Program-made: the position numbers and the translations under genes | The notes under the pieces: model-generated | The model's database searches: none | What the model saw: the letters and a program-made list of their open reading frames with translations, nothing else | What the model was told of the DNA's origin: nothing | Shown: positions 43,190 to 51,905 of the stretch, piece by piece | Numbering within the stretch: the first letter of the stretch is position 1 | Layout: each line of letters begins with the position of its first letter | Assembly: GCA_977006965.1 (NCBI GenBank) | Contig: OZ345366.1 | Location: 992,001 to 1,056,000 of the forward strand | Direction: 5' to 3' | DNA length: 64,000 nt | Origin: Phymatolithon calcareum | Lineage: Eukaryota; Rhodophyta; Florideophyceae; Hapalidiales

Positions 43190-45195
43190 CAGTAGAATGG
43201 CTTCTACTACAGGACATGTCGTCATGGTTTGATGCCCGTTGTATGCAACGAGTATATACAGTATATCCACAAATAATTCTACATGTTTCAATGCATCTAT
43301 TAATCTCCGGCCCGCTCATCCTTGATCTTACCCTCGGAAAGAGACGACTTGTGTTCGGCATGAATCTTGCGCTCAGCACGCGCGACTGCCAACCGAACGT
43401 TTGGTGGGCAATTGTCGTAGTGCTCGAGAATCTTGAGCGCCATATTGAGGTGTCTGAGCTGCGCTTTGCGCGGAGGAAGCACTTCTTGCGGCTCTTCATC
43501 ATCGTAATCGCTTCCCGTTTCTACGGGGTGCACCGCGTGCACAATCTCACTCGCAAGCTCTTCGTCAGTCACGTTGGCAATGCAGTCGTCTTCTCCATCA
43601 GGGTTCAGGAATTTGTTGACAGTATTCTGCGTTCCCTTTCCAATGACGCCGTTGATGAGTTCTAAAAGCTCCTCGCGTTCAGTTTTCATTTCCGCGTCCG
43701 CCGCAGTTCTCTTGGTCGGTCGGTCGCCGATGAGCTCCTCGACGAGGTGCGTCCGCGACCACGAACTAAAGATGGTCCTCTCTTCAAGCTCCGCCCATAT
43801 GCCACGCATCCACCGGAGCGCGGTCAGTACATCAACTTTGCAAACATCATCGCTTGTACGTATTGCGCCGTTTAGGAGTCCAAGAGCTCTCGACATTTGT
43901 AGACGGCGGTAGCGTAGTTTCATTGCGGCGATAATGCCCGCGCCCATCGGGAGCACCTTCGACATAGTATCGGGTTTCAGGAAAATCACTTTGGTGTGTT
44001 CCAACTGCGGCAGTATATCGACAGTGCCGTGGGCACTGCAGTCGCGGAGTAGAAGCACCGCGCTTCTCCCAGGTGTCGAGCCAATGTACCTGTCAAATCG
44101 CTGGAGCCACGCGAAGAACAAGAACGAGTTCATCCATGCTCTCTTGTTCGAGTAATAGTCGAATCCATGCTCGGGTCCCGTCTTCCCTGTGAACGACCGG
44201 GGTTTGCGGTACTTTCCTATGGCCAAGAGTGGAAACTTTTCCGTTCCGTCTGCATTCGCACAAGCAAGGAATGTCATGCGGGCATGGTGGTGTTTCCGCT
44301 CAGGAAGGTCTCGACGAGCAGTTTTGAGGTTCGGAGCCATATCGTAGAAGAGACCAAACTCGCCCGCATTCCAAATATCATTGAGGGCGTAGTTTGACAG
44401 GTTTCGTTTGATTTGCAGGATATCCTGGGCGACAACAACGCCATCCGCATCTTTGCCCTTTCCATGAGACGTGAACTTCTTAAAAACAAGCCGCTTCTTG
44501 AAGCGGTCGAGCCATCCGTTCGAAAACTTCAACTGCAGTTTGTTGGCGTCGGGCAATTGCTTGTTTGCTAGTTCGGTCAGTCGCTCACCTTTCGTTTTGA
44601 TCATGTCACCAGTGACAATCAGGCGACGGCAGTACATGTCACACACCCATTGTGCCAATACTTTGTCAAGAGGCTCAATCTTGAGGCTACTTTTCCGCTT
44701 CTGATCATCGGAACCGTCTGCTGCGCGTATTGCATCTTTCTTGGCACGAATACGCGATATGGTAGCAGTGGATGGCATAAAGTCAAGCTTCAATTCGTCC
44801 TTAGCCCATGCCGCGATACCGCCCAATGTCCGAGACACTCCTTCTCTGGCGAGGCGGTCGCATTCATCCAGAATGCGCCTCTTCTCAGCAAGGGAGAGGT
44901 AGTTTGACGACTTGATCATTATTCGATGACAATCGAAACAGGTCCAGACAAGAAGTGCAGCAGGAAAGACCAGGTTGTACAATTGAGTAAAGTGAACCGC
45001 CCATAATATTATTATGAAAGACACACTCAAAAATAAACGGAAAATTAAGGTCTTCAGTTGGGAGTGTTTCAGTTTGCAAGTTCGCACATAACCCTTAAAT
45101 GTGTATATTTTAAGCCTTACTTGTCCGGGAACGCAGACCGTTTGCAGTTCTGCAGGTTTTTCTGTTTGAAGGGTTGCAGCTTGAGGGCTCTACTG
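43190..45195 (-). mobile_element. Tigger/pogo-type DNA transposon, candidate limits
   Basis: The element carries the transposase frame at 43300-44919. Candidate ends are CAGTAGA in inverted orientation (43190-43196 and 45189-45195), each flanked by TA (43188-43189 and 45196-45197), as expected of the Tc1/mariner superfamily including pogo/Tigger. Beyond seven bases the termini diverge, so they are badly decayed or only one is right. Length about 2.0 kb fits pogo-type elements. Confidence 0.55.
43300..44919 (-). CDS. Tigger/pogo (CENP-B-like) transposase, open but catalytically altered
   Basis: First ATG is 44919 (MIKSSNYLSLAEKRRIL), giving 539 aa without a stop; the open frame extends upstream only from GTG. 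Residues 5-60 form a Tigger N-terminal helix-turn-helix (YLSLAEKRRILDECDRLA ... PSTATISRI). About 83-140 is a CENP-B-type HTH (LDKVLAQWVCDMYCRRLIVTG, then LKFSNGWLDRFKKR). The DDE_1 domain follows: NAGEFGLFYDMAP (first Asp of N.DE replaced by Gly, residue 186, codon GGC at 44362-44364), LACANADGTEKFPLLAIGK, YYSNKRAWM, LLLRDCSAHG (second Asp kept, residue 293) and LPMGAGIIAAMK in place of QPLDqGvI (third Asp replaced by Gly, residue 326, codon GGC at 43942-43944). The C-terminal 200 residues are acidic/basic mixed. Two of three catalytic Asp are gone though the frame is intact, so it cannot transpose itself. Confidence 0.88.
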   Translation of the reverse strand: MIKSSNYLSLAEKRRILDECDRLAREGVSRTLGGIAAWAKDELKLDFMPSTATISRIRAKKDAIRAADGSDDQKRKSSLKIEPLDKVLAQWVCDMYCRRLIVTGDMIKTKGERLTELANKQLPDANKLQLKFSNGWLDRFKKRLVFKKFTSHGKGKDADGVVVAQDILQIKRNLSNYALNDIWNAGEFGLFYDMAPNLKTARRDLPERKHHHARMTFLACANADGTEKFPLLAIGKYRKPRSFTGKTGPEHGFDYYSNKRAWMNSFLFFAWLQRFDRYIGSTPGRSAVLLLRDCSAHGTVDILPQLEHTKVIFLKPDTMSKVLPMGAGIIAAMKLRYRRLQMSRALGLLNGAIRTSDDVCKVDVLTALRWMRGIWAELEERTIFSSWSRTHLVEELIGDRPTKRTAADAEMKTEREELLELINGVIGKGTQNTVNKFLNPDGEDDCIANVTDEELASEIVHAVHPVETGSDYDDEEPQEVLPPRKAQLRHLNMALKILEHYDNCPPNVRLAVARAERKIHAEHKSSLSEGKIKDERAGD

Positions 45196-45197
45196 TA

Positions 45198-45375
45198 ACC
45201 AGTCTCGTTTGAAACGCTGGGTTTGAAGAAATGTCATTTTATCAATTCAGGTGCAGGCCTTGCTGGGCTGCAGATTAGCATCCGGCCCAAAAAGCAGGAT
45301 AAATTAGTCCCTGGCCTGAATAGCCAGCCCCTTCGACGATGATTTAACCCTTGAGGGCCGCAGCATCTTTTCTCA
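45198..45375 (+). promoter_or_regulatory. 5' flank of secreted-protein gene 1
   Basis: Short region between the Tigger end and the first gene of the secreted family; no clear TATA box. It does not share the conserved upstream block found before copies 2, 3 and 4, so copy 1 has a different promoter, perhaps because the Tigger element landed here. Confidence 0.4.
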
Positions 45376-46047
45376 ATGAAGCTCGCGGCGCGCGTTCCGC
45401 CGCACAACGCAATGCATCCGCTGTTCACACTGACCGTACTCGCGACGCTCTCGGTCGCCATCGGGGTAGAGTGTGCACCTATCAACACCCCGTTCAATTC
45501 GAGCCTGGTCGGTAAATCATTTACGTCTCAGTCCTGCACGACGAAGGAACGGCGTCAATCAGTTTTCGAGGTGCAGAAGGATGTTCTAGAGTATTATCCT
45601 CCGTGGGATTGGACTCAGGCCGGGTCGCCATCCGACCCTATATGCAGAGAGTACTATGTTTTCCACTTTCGCAAACGCGACATGCTTCCGTTCATCTTGC
45701 ATTACAAAGCTCGCACCTTGGCTCAACTCCAAGTTCCGGACCAAAAGAAAGCAAAGAGTTTCAGTGCGAACCCTGGGAACCGCGGAAATAACAAGCAGCT
45801 TGGCTTTTTGTGCTATCGGAACCTGTATTACGATATCTACAGGGTGTGGGGCGGGACGCGCAACAAGTTCATTGCTACGATTCGTATGTTTGTGAAGGAT
45901 TTGCCCGCTATTCGTGATCAGTACTTGTGCGGACCTCTGTTGGAAACGCCTCAACGTAATGTGCCAAATCAGGAAACACGGGCAGTGGACATCTTTATCA
46001 ACTACTTTATCGGGATTGGTTATACTTTCTTCTTTTGTGCACAATAA
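45376..46047 (+). CDS. Secreted six-cysteine protein, family member 1
   Basis: A 223-aa protein of a family I do not recognise, present as a tandem array here. N-terminal signal peptide (hydrophobic MHPLFTLTVLATLSVAIG; the start at 45376 gives 12 extra residues before Met13). Mature part starts near VECAPINTPFNSSLVGKSF, with an N-glycosylation sequon NSS. Family landmarks: SQSC, EVQKDVLEYYPPWDW, GSPSDPICREYYVFHFRKRDMLPF (split here: ICREYYVFHFRKRDM), GFLCYRN, VWGGTRNKFIATIRMFVKDL, AIRDQYLCGPLLE, VDIFINYFIGIGYTFFFCAQ. Six Cys (in VEC, QSC, ICR, FLC, YLC, FFC) are shared with members 2 and 3, so three disulphides are likely. It is the most divergent member, with extra residues in the middle. 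No catalytic motif is apparent. Confidence 0.7.
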   Translation: MKLAARVPPHNAMHPLFTLTVLATLSVAIGVECAPINTPFNSSLVGKSFTSQSCTTKERRQSVFEVQKDVLEYYPPWDWTQAGSPSDPICREYYVFHFRKRDMLPFILHYKARTLAQLQVPDQKKAKSFSANPGNRGNNKQLGFLCYRNLYYDIYRVWGGTRNKFIATIRMFVKDLPAIRDQYLCGPLLETPQRNVPNQETRAVDIFINYFIGIGYTFFFCAQ

Positions 46048-46425
46048 GTTTTTAGTCCTGGCACGTTTGGCATCGATAACGAATCGACAGATTGATAATT
46101 TCTAGAGTCGTAAAATGATCCTTGCATGTTTGACATTCTTTCTCCGCAATAGTCTGGAATACAAGTTTGTAAAATGTTCATGATGCTCCGCCCGTGTATC
46201 GACCTTTCGCCATTCTTACGTCTCTCTATATAATCGGAGGAGGCTATCACTCTCGGCTGTTTACAGTCGGTCATGTGGTGAGGATCGGATTGAAGTCTGT
46301 GCTGCTCGACAATCGCGGCAAATGAACCCATGCCTAAGCTCCTTTAAAAAAGATGATGTAAGTGTCCAGCAATGCAGATCTTGCGCGCCAGATTTCGAGC
46401 TGTAATCAATTATGCATAATCTTTT
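46048..46425. other. Spacer between secreted genes 1 and 2
   Basis: 3' flank of gene 1. The last 60 bp (from about 46365, GTCCAGCAATGCA ... GATTTCGAGCTGTAA) form a block also present at 49500-49545 and 51555-51620, upstream of members 3 and 4. Confidence 0.5.
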
Positions 46426-46491
46426 CTTGTCTTTTCCTCAAAAGTGATACTTTTTTTAAAAAAAAAGTATCACTTTTGGGGAAATGACAAG
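46426..46491. repeat. 32-bp foldback hairpin in promoter of member 2
   Basis: Arms 46426-46457 and 46460-46491 are reverse complements with about 2 mismatches, centre T7/A9. It lies between conserved upstream blocks of the secreted family. Absent at the same place in member 3. Confidence 0.9.
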
Positions 46492-46532
46492 TCCAATCTC
46501 AATTCAGGCCATGGCCTGAATTGAGATTGGAC
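46491..46532. repeat. Perfect 42-bp palindrome in promoter of member 2
   Basis: Arms 46491-46511 and 46512-46532 are exact reverse complements with no loop (centre GGCCATGGCC). It abuts the previous hairpin. An analogous smaller palindrome occupies the same place upstream of member 4 (51669-51686). Confidence 0.95.
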
Positions 46533-46732
46533 ATTTAACCCTTATTATTCATTATTTCTACGAAACTCCGTTTACGAGCACTCACGTATACTTCGTCAAC
46601 CGGCCATTATCGATCCACACGTCGTTCGCTCTCACGTCAGGCCAAAATGCCACCTCGAGCGCAGCATCCACCGCCCGCTATGAAGAATCAGAGCATCGCA
46701 TATCCCACCTGATTACTCTTTGCGTCTCTGAA
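46533..46732 (+). promoter_or_regulatory. Conserved upstream block of secreted gene 2
   Basis: About 180 bp highly similar to 49555-49737 and 51690-51905, containing TTCATTATTTCTA, CACGTCGTTCGCTCTCACGTCAGGCCAAAATGCCA and CTTTGCGTCTCTGAA in parts, ending at the ATG. Probably promoter and 5' UTR duplicated together with the gene. Confidence 0.6.
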
Positions 46733-47332
46733 ATGTCGTTCCCTTCCGTCGTTTTTCTATCCGCTCTTGCCGTCTTCGCCACCGGGCAATCGTGTAAGCC
46801 ATTAGATGTGCCGTTCAACTCCTCCTTTATCGGCAAAATATTCGAGCGGTCGGATACTTGCCTTCGCTCATCGACAACGACAAGTTTAGAGATTAAGCGC
46901 AATGTGATAGTATATTACCCTGAATGGAATTTCCGTCAATCTGGCTCACCATTCGAATCCCTTTGTCGCGAGCTCTACGTGTATCATTTCCGGAAACGCG
47001 ATATGAATCCCTTTATCGAGCATTATCCACCGCTCGATGCGAAGGATATCTTAGGCTTCTACCCCAGCGTCACCAGCGATGAGACGACCAAGATTTGTAA
47101 GGAGAAGCAAAAACCCTTGAAGTATTCCGTCTGGGGCCCCACACGCGCCAAGTTCATCGAAAGTATCCGTCGAATTGTCAAGGAGCTCCCCGTGATTCGT
47201 GACCAAATTCTCTGCGGTCCGCAGCTGGAGAACCCGCAGCGCTTCATTTTCGACCCTGACGCGAAGCAGGTTGACGTTTTCATTAACTTTTTCATTTCCA
47301 TCGGATACACATTCTTCTTTTGCGCTCAGTGA
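46733..47332 (+). CDS. Secreted six-cysteine protein, family member 2
   Basis: A 199-aa protein from an ATG. Signal peptide MSFPSVVFLSALAVFATG, then QSCKPLDVPFNSSFIGKIF with the NSS sequon. Then SDTCLRSSTTTSLEIKRNV, YYPEWNFRQSGSPF, LCRELYVYHFRKRDMNPF, IEHYPPLD, TKICKEKQKPLKYSVWG, PTRAKFIESIRRIVKELPV, IRDQILCGPQLENPQR, KQVDVFINFFISIGYTFFF and CAQ. It has six cysteines, all shared with members 1 and 3. About 80% identical to member 3. The helical PTRAKFIESIRRIVKELP and hydrophobic C-terminal FINFFISIGYTFFF are the most conserved parts; the latter is too short and polar-broken to be a clear membrane anchor. The function is unknown. Confidence 0.72.
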   Translation: MSFPSVVFLSALAVFATGQSCKPLDVPFNSSFIGKIFERSDTCLRSSTTTSLEIKRNVIVYYPEWNFRQSGSPFESLCRELYVYHFRKRDMNPFIEHYPPLDAKDILGFYPSVTSDETTKICKEKQKPLKYSVWGPTRAKFIESIRRIVKELPVIRDQILCGPQLENPQRFIFDPDAKQVDVFINFFISIGYTFFFCAQ

Positions 47333-47902
47333 GTTATAAAATTCTGGGGGGGACAAGGTCATGCGACTGTCTATGGGCTTCCGACATGGTGTTGGTTCGT
47401 TTCTGTCTCCACCGTGACGATGATCCAGATTAGCCAAGACATATACCCACCCCTCTATTCGCGCTGCCGCGAACTCTATGTAGAATGCAGACCTCTCCGC
47501 ATCACTTGTGCACTCGAGAGCGTGCGCCTCTGTGGGATGTACACTCGCGTATGCAGTGCGATGATGTTTTGCCAACACCTGTTTCTGTCCCTCTGGCGCT
47601 GTCGCAGCCGCCCTATGAAACACTGCATTTTTTGCGAGAGCACTATGCCCAGCAGTGAGTTTTCATAATTTCAAAAGTCATCAAATTGTTTTCTTCCATT
47701 GCCAAACACCAGAGATGTTGGGGAGAGACCCGAGTCGTGTTAGTTTCGAAAGCATGGCAGTTGCGTTTGTCTAAGTAGATATTTGTGATTTTTTCTCTAT
47801 GGAGTTGCTATATTAGTCATGCCCTTGTTCATGTACCTCGCGCCAATAACAACATCAACCAATATCCTGATGGGTCGCACACTTACATGCTCATATTCAT
47901 AG
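47333..47902. other. 3' flank duplicated with the secreted genes
   Basis: GTTATAAA(A/C)TTCTGG, GGTGTTGGTT, ATCCAGATTAGC, AATGCAGACCTCTCCG and similar words recur after members 3 (50329-50660) and 4 (52497-52900), so the duplicated unit is gene plus about 400 bp. The left TSD of the next LINE-A (GCTCATATTCATAG) is at 47889-47902. Confidence 0.5.
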
Positions 47903-47991
47903 TTTTTTTTAAAAAAAAAGTTTATTTAAAAGCCCCACAGACTTCCGAAGATATGGGCAAGGCTTCCTCAGTTGCTACCTACCTTTGTGTA
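47903..47991 (-). mobile_element. Very short LINE-A 3' end insertion, 14-bp TSD
   Basis: 89 bp of LINE-A tail in minus orientation: plus strand starts TTTTTTTTAAAAAAAAAG, then TTTATTTAAAAGCCCCACAG and GGGCAAGGCTTCCTC. Flanked by GCTCATATTCATAG at 47889-47902 and 47992-48005. The corresponding site in the next duplicated unit (about 51033, GTTCATATTCATCATC) is empty. Confidence 0.85.
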
Positions 47992-48534
47992 GCTCATATT
48001 CATAGTGTTCTGGTATCTCTCTTAACAGTGGTCCCGCAAGAGCAGCCTACCTAAAGCAACATTTGCTTGAGATAGTGTTAGCCACACACGGCTTTCTTTT
48101 CCGTGCCGAATAACTTGGGCCACGTAGACGCGAGCGCAGACACCGGCACTCTAAAAATGGGAATTGCGTTCTGCAGACTTGTTGAGTGCTTGCTCTCGAC
48201 TTTCAAAATCAGCGCAAAATTTACCGTTTGCCGCGACAAGAACGTATCTTTGCTCCGGCGGTAACATCGAGTAAAAGGGCGAGGAAACGCGTCAATCCCC
48301 GACCGCCGTCCTCTAGATACCTTTCATTTCGCAAAGCATTCAAGCTGACGCAGAGTCGGTGTAGCTCATCTAGGGCTCTCTCTCTGTATCGACGATTTCC
48401 TGTACATCGCACAGGGTCCTGCTTAAAATTATTTCTCTTACCGTCACTCTCTTTGGATGTTTGGCATGCTCTTCCGCTGGTTGGCCTCTAATTACTGGCG
48501 TCTGGTATTCTCTTTGAGGCCTAGGGTGCACACA
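47992..48534. other. Spacer; no supported gene
   Basis: Right TSD of the LINE-A end, then sequence similar to 51050-51490 in the next duplicated unit. No coding frame supported. Confidence 0.4.
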
Positions 48535-48645
48535 GAACAATACCGCGTTCAATTGGAGCCTGGTCGGTAACGCATTTACGCATCAGTCATGTAGAATTAA
48601 GCAACTGCGTCAATCGGTTCTTGAGGTACATAAGAATGTTCTAGC
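48535..48645 (+). pseudogene. Fragment of a fifth secreted-family gene
   Basis: An in-frame stretch reads NTAFNWSLVGNAFTHQSC, then LRQSVLEVHKNVLA. It matches member 1 (NTPFNSSLVGKSFTSQSC, RRQSVFEVQKDVLE) rather than members 2-4. It has no signal peptide or start and stops abruptly where LINE-B sequence begins at about 48646. Confidence 0.75.
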
Positions 48646-48905
48646 AATGGCAGAAGAGACCCGAGAACCCTCGTCTGACATTGTCATGCGCGTCAGAGAT
48701 CAACGATGGAATTGGCTTGGCACATACTTCGCATGGACGAGCACCACATGGTACGCCAAGTGTTACAAACGAACCCGTGAGTCACTCTTCAGCAACGTGT
48801 CCCACGGAATCGTAAAAAGAGCTCTTAGCATCGCACAGGATAGAGAATAATGGAGAAAAACTTAGACCTTCGATGCGCTGCTAACTTTACTGGAGGGAAA
48901 TGCAG
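48646..48905 (+). mobile_element. LINE-B C-terminal fragment
   Basis: Reads EETREPSSDIVMRVRDQRWN, then WLGTYFAW, aligning with the minus-strand copy at 62765-63172 (RDQRWNWLGHIVRMDEHR). This WLGHIVRM..R block is the usual C-terminal end of many LINE endonuclease-RT proteins. The TTAGACCTTCGATGCGCTGC 3' part also matches. It interrupts the secreted-family fragment before it. Confidence 0.75.
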
Positions 48906-49737
48906 AAATCAATAAAGTAAAATACAATGACTGCCTGAGGTTACTGCCAATCACTTCAGCAAGCGAAATATGTTCTCATTGATTGTATAAACGAGTCGAA
49001 ACCCCATCATATGCACTAAACTATTCGTCAAGGTGCTTCGTCACATCTCTGACGAGTTTCTGCCAGATCGGCTTCATGCAAGCCCAAAGCGTTCTGTGGT
49101 TAACACCAGTGGCAATAGTACTCACTACAGCTTCTTGATTGGTGATTGAGGATAATGCTCATTTGTCCAATCTTTATATAATATATTATAACATTAAAGT
49201 CACACTGCGCGCAGTCTTGGTTCAGTGGTGAAGGGGCGGGCGCGGTCCTTGCTTGCCGCCACATGCATGCGGTATTCGTGTCATAGTTTAATGATCTAGA
49301 AATTATCTCCATTTTGAGATCCTTACTTGTCTATCTCGAAGTGAAGAAAAATGGGAGTCTCTCCTGTAATCTACCGCAGAAACGGATGCAGCAGCACGTG
49401 CTCAGATGGCCGATCCCAAGAATCCTCTCGCGGCACGCTAAATTAAATTATGATGCAAGAGCAGGGGTCCCGTGCCAGGGAAGCCCTGGCCATGGCACGT
49501 GTCCAGCAATGCATAGCTTATACACCAGATTTCGAGTTGTATAGCTTTTCCTTTAACCCTTATTTTTCATTATTTCTACAACACTCAGTTTTTAAGTACT
49601 CAAGTACAGTACAAATCCCCAACCAGCCGCCATCGATCCACACGTCGTTCGCTCTCACGTCAGGCCAAAATGCCACCTCGGGCTATGAAGAATCAGAGCA
49701 AAGCATATCCCACCTGATTACTCTTTGCGTCTCTGAA
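48906..49737 (+). promoter_or_regulatory. Spacer and conserved upstream block of secreted gene 3
   Basis: No gene to about 49460. At 49460-49505 an imperfect GC-rich inverted repeat surrounds CCAGGGAAGCCCTGG. 49500-49545 is the GTCCAGCAATGCA block and 49555-49737 the conserved promoter block. The two foldback palindromes of members 2 and 4 are missing here. Confidence 0.5.
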
Positions 49738-50328
49738 ATGTCGTTCCTTTCCGTCGTTTTTCTGTCCACTCTTGCCTTCGTCGTCGCCGGGCAATCGTGT
49801 AAGCCATTAGATGTGCCGTTCAACTCCTCCTTTATCGGCAAAACATTCGAGCGGTCGGATTCTTGCCTCCGCTCCTCGACAACAACAAGTTTAGAGATTA
49901 AGCGCAGTGTGATAGTATATTATCCTCAATGGAACTACCGTCTTGCTGGTACACCATACGCACCCTACTGTCGTGAGTTCTACGTGTATCATTTTCGGAA
50001 ACTTGATATGCTTCCCTTCATCGAACATTACCCACCGCTCGGTATGGAGAAAGTCGTCAGCCTCTCCTCAACCGGAGAGGTGGCCAAGGCTTGCAAAGAG
50101 ACGCAAAAACCTTTGAAGTATTCCGTCTGGGGCCCCACACGCGCCAAGTTTATCGAAAGCATCCGTCGAATTGTCAAGGAGCTCCCCGTTATTCGTGACC
50201 AGTTTCTCTGCGGTCCGCAGCTGGAGAACACACAGCGCTTCGTTGTCGACCCGGTCGCGAAGCAGGTTGATGTTTTCATTAACTTCTTCATTTCCCTTGG
50301 ATACACATTCTTCTTTTGCGCTCAGTGA
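49738..50328 (+). CDS. Secreted six-cysteine protein, family member 3
   Basis: A 196-aa protein from the ATG at 49738; the frame is open further upstream but those residues are not family-like. Signal peptide MSFLSVVFLSTLAFVVAG, then QSCKPLDVPFNSSFIGKTF, SDSCLRSSTTTSLEIKRSV, YYPQWNYRLAGTPY, YCREFYVYHFRKLDMLPF, AKACKETQKPLKYSVWG, PTRAKFIESIRRIVKELPV, IRDQFLCGPQLENTQR, VDVFINFFISLGYTFFF, CAQ. Same six cysteines as member 2. Differences concentrate in the segment after the histidine-tyrosine HYPPL, which is the most variable region in the family. Confidence 0.72.
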   Translation: MSFLSVVFLSTLAFVVAGQSCKPLDVPFNSSFIGKTFERSDSCLRSSTTTSLEIKRSVIVYYPQWNYRLAGTPYAPYCREFYVYHFRKLDMLPFIEHYPPLGMEKVVSLSSTGEVAKACKETQKPLKYSVWGPTRAKFIESIRRIVKELPVIRDQFLCGPQLENTQRFVVDPVAKQVDVFINFFISLGYTFFFCAQ

Positions 50329-51668
50329 GTTATAAACTTCTGGGAACGATAAGGTCATGTGGATGTTTATGGACTGTCGGCATGTTGTTGATTGGTTGCT
50401 GGTTTCGCCGGGACGGCGATCCAGATTAGCTAAGGCATATGTTCATCCGTTCATTTGCGCTGCGTGAAGCCCTATATAAAATGCAGACCTCTCCGTGTCT
50501 CTCGTGCATTCGAGAACATAAGCAATGTGGTGGTATATGGCTAACACCTGTTTCTGTGCGAGAACACAATGCCCAACAGTGAGTTTTAATAATTTCAAAA
50601 TCCAGGACATTGTTGTCCTCCATGGCCAAAGACCAGAGATTTTGGGGGGAGACCCGAGTCATCTGTAGTTTCTTTCTTCTTTCTTTTCTTTTATTGCGGG
50701 ATTTATCAGAGCTGGTAAACAACTCCACATCCTTACGGCTCCAGTAGACTTAACAGATACGAGTGGTACTTGATGTCACAACAGCTGCCCAAGCTGCACA
50801 ATGTGCAGACCTTGGGGAAGCTTAACATCTATATCGCTACATAGCCAATCTTCAATCGCCGTCCTTCAAAGGGATGCCCCGGGTTTCGAAAGCGTGGCAG
50901 TTGCGTTTGTCTACGAGGATATGATATCTGCGATGTTTTCTCTATGAAGATACTGTACAAGTTATTCTATTGTTGACGTTCCTCGTGTCGATAACATCAA
51001 CCAATCTGCTGATGGGTCGCGGACATTAGATGTTCATATTCATCATCTTATGGTTTCGGTCCTAATCCCACAAGAGGAGCCTATCCAAATGAAGATTGGC
51101 TGGGGTACAAGTAGCGTGCTTGGCACGGGTAGATTGAGCCCTTGATGCCATTCTTAAAACTCATCTAAGCAGCTAATCTCCTGCCTGACATTGGCTTTGG
51201 GGCCTGAATAGGAATTGCGTTTTGCAGACTTGTTGAGTACTTGAACTCGACTTTCAGTATGTTGACATCTTGACGTGAAAATCAGAGAAAAAAGGACCGC
51301 ACAGCAAGAACGAAAGCTTGCTCCGGCGCTAACACAGAGTGGACGAGTGAGGGAAACGTTCCAACACTCGACAGTCTTCCTCTAGATACCCTCCATTTAT
51401 CAAACACTTTTCGTTGAGGCAGAGTCAATTGAGCTCATCTAGGGCTCTCTCTGTCTCGACGATTTACTGTACATCGGGCAGGGTCATGCTCAAATTTATT
51501 TCTCCTGTTCGCACTATAGTGAAAGCCCTGACCAGGGGAATGTTACCCTGCCCTGACCAATACGATAATGCAAGTGTCCAGCAATGCATATCTGGCACAT
51601 CAGATTTCTAGCTGTAAACAGCTCATAATTTTTTTAAATTATAGCTTTTTCCGTAAAGACAAATCCAG
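50329..51668. other. 3' flank of member 3 and spacer
   Basis: Duplicated 3' flank to about 50660. A TTTCTTTCTTCTTTC run at 50669-50690 resembles a (GAAA)n LINE tail in minus orientation, followed by unassigned sequence. From 50880 to 51490 it matches 47740-48490. 51555-51620 is the GTCCAGCAATGCA block. An A/T hairpin (ATAATTT / AAATTAT) lies at 51626-51643. Confidence 0.45.
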
Positions 51669-51686
51669 CTCAAATTCGAATTTGAG
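51669..51686. repeat. Perfect 18-bp palindrome in promoter of member 4
   Basis: CTCAAATTCGAATTTGAG, at the position of the 42-bp palindrome of member 2 and, like it, preceded by an A/T-rich hairpin. Sequence differs from that of member 2 apart from CTCAA / TTGAG. Confidence 0.85.
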
Positions 51687-51905
51687 GCTCTTTTTCATTT
51701 ATTTTTCATTATTTTTATGTAAATCAGGTTTCGTATTCTGACGTTCACGTGCCAATCAGCCCCAACAATAGTAAGTCTTCAATCCACATGCATGTCGTTC
51801 GTCATCTCGTAAGGCCAAAATACCATCTCGGGCGCAGCATCCACCGCCCTCCATGAAGAATCAGCGTAAAGCATATCCAAACCGATTACACTTCGCGTCC
51901 CTGAA

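Noticed and set aside
48186-48491. 101-codon Arg/Ser-rich plus frame in the spacer of the secreted array
   Set aside because: The paralogous spacer (51240-51540) does not keep the frame open.
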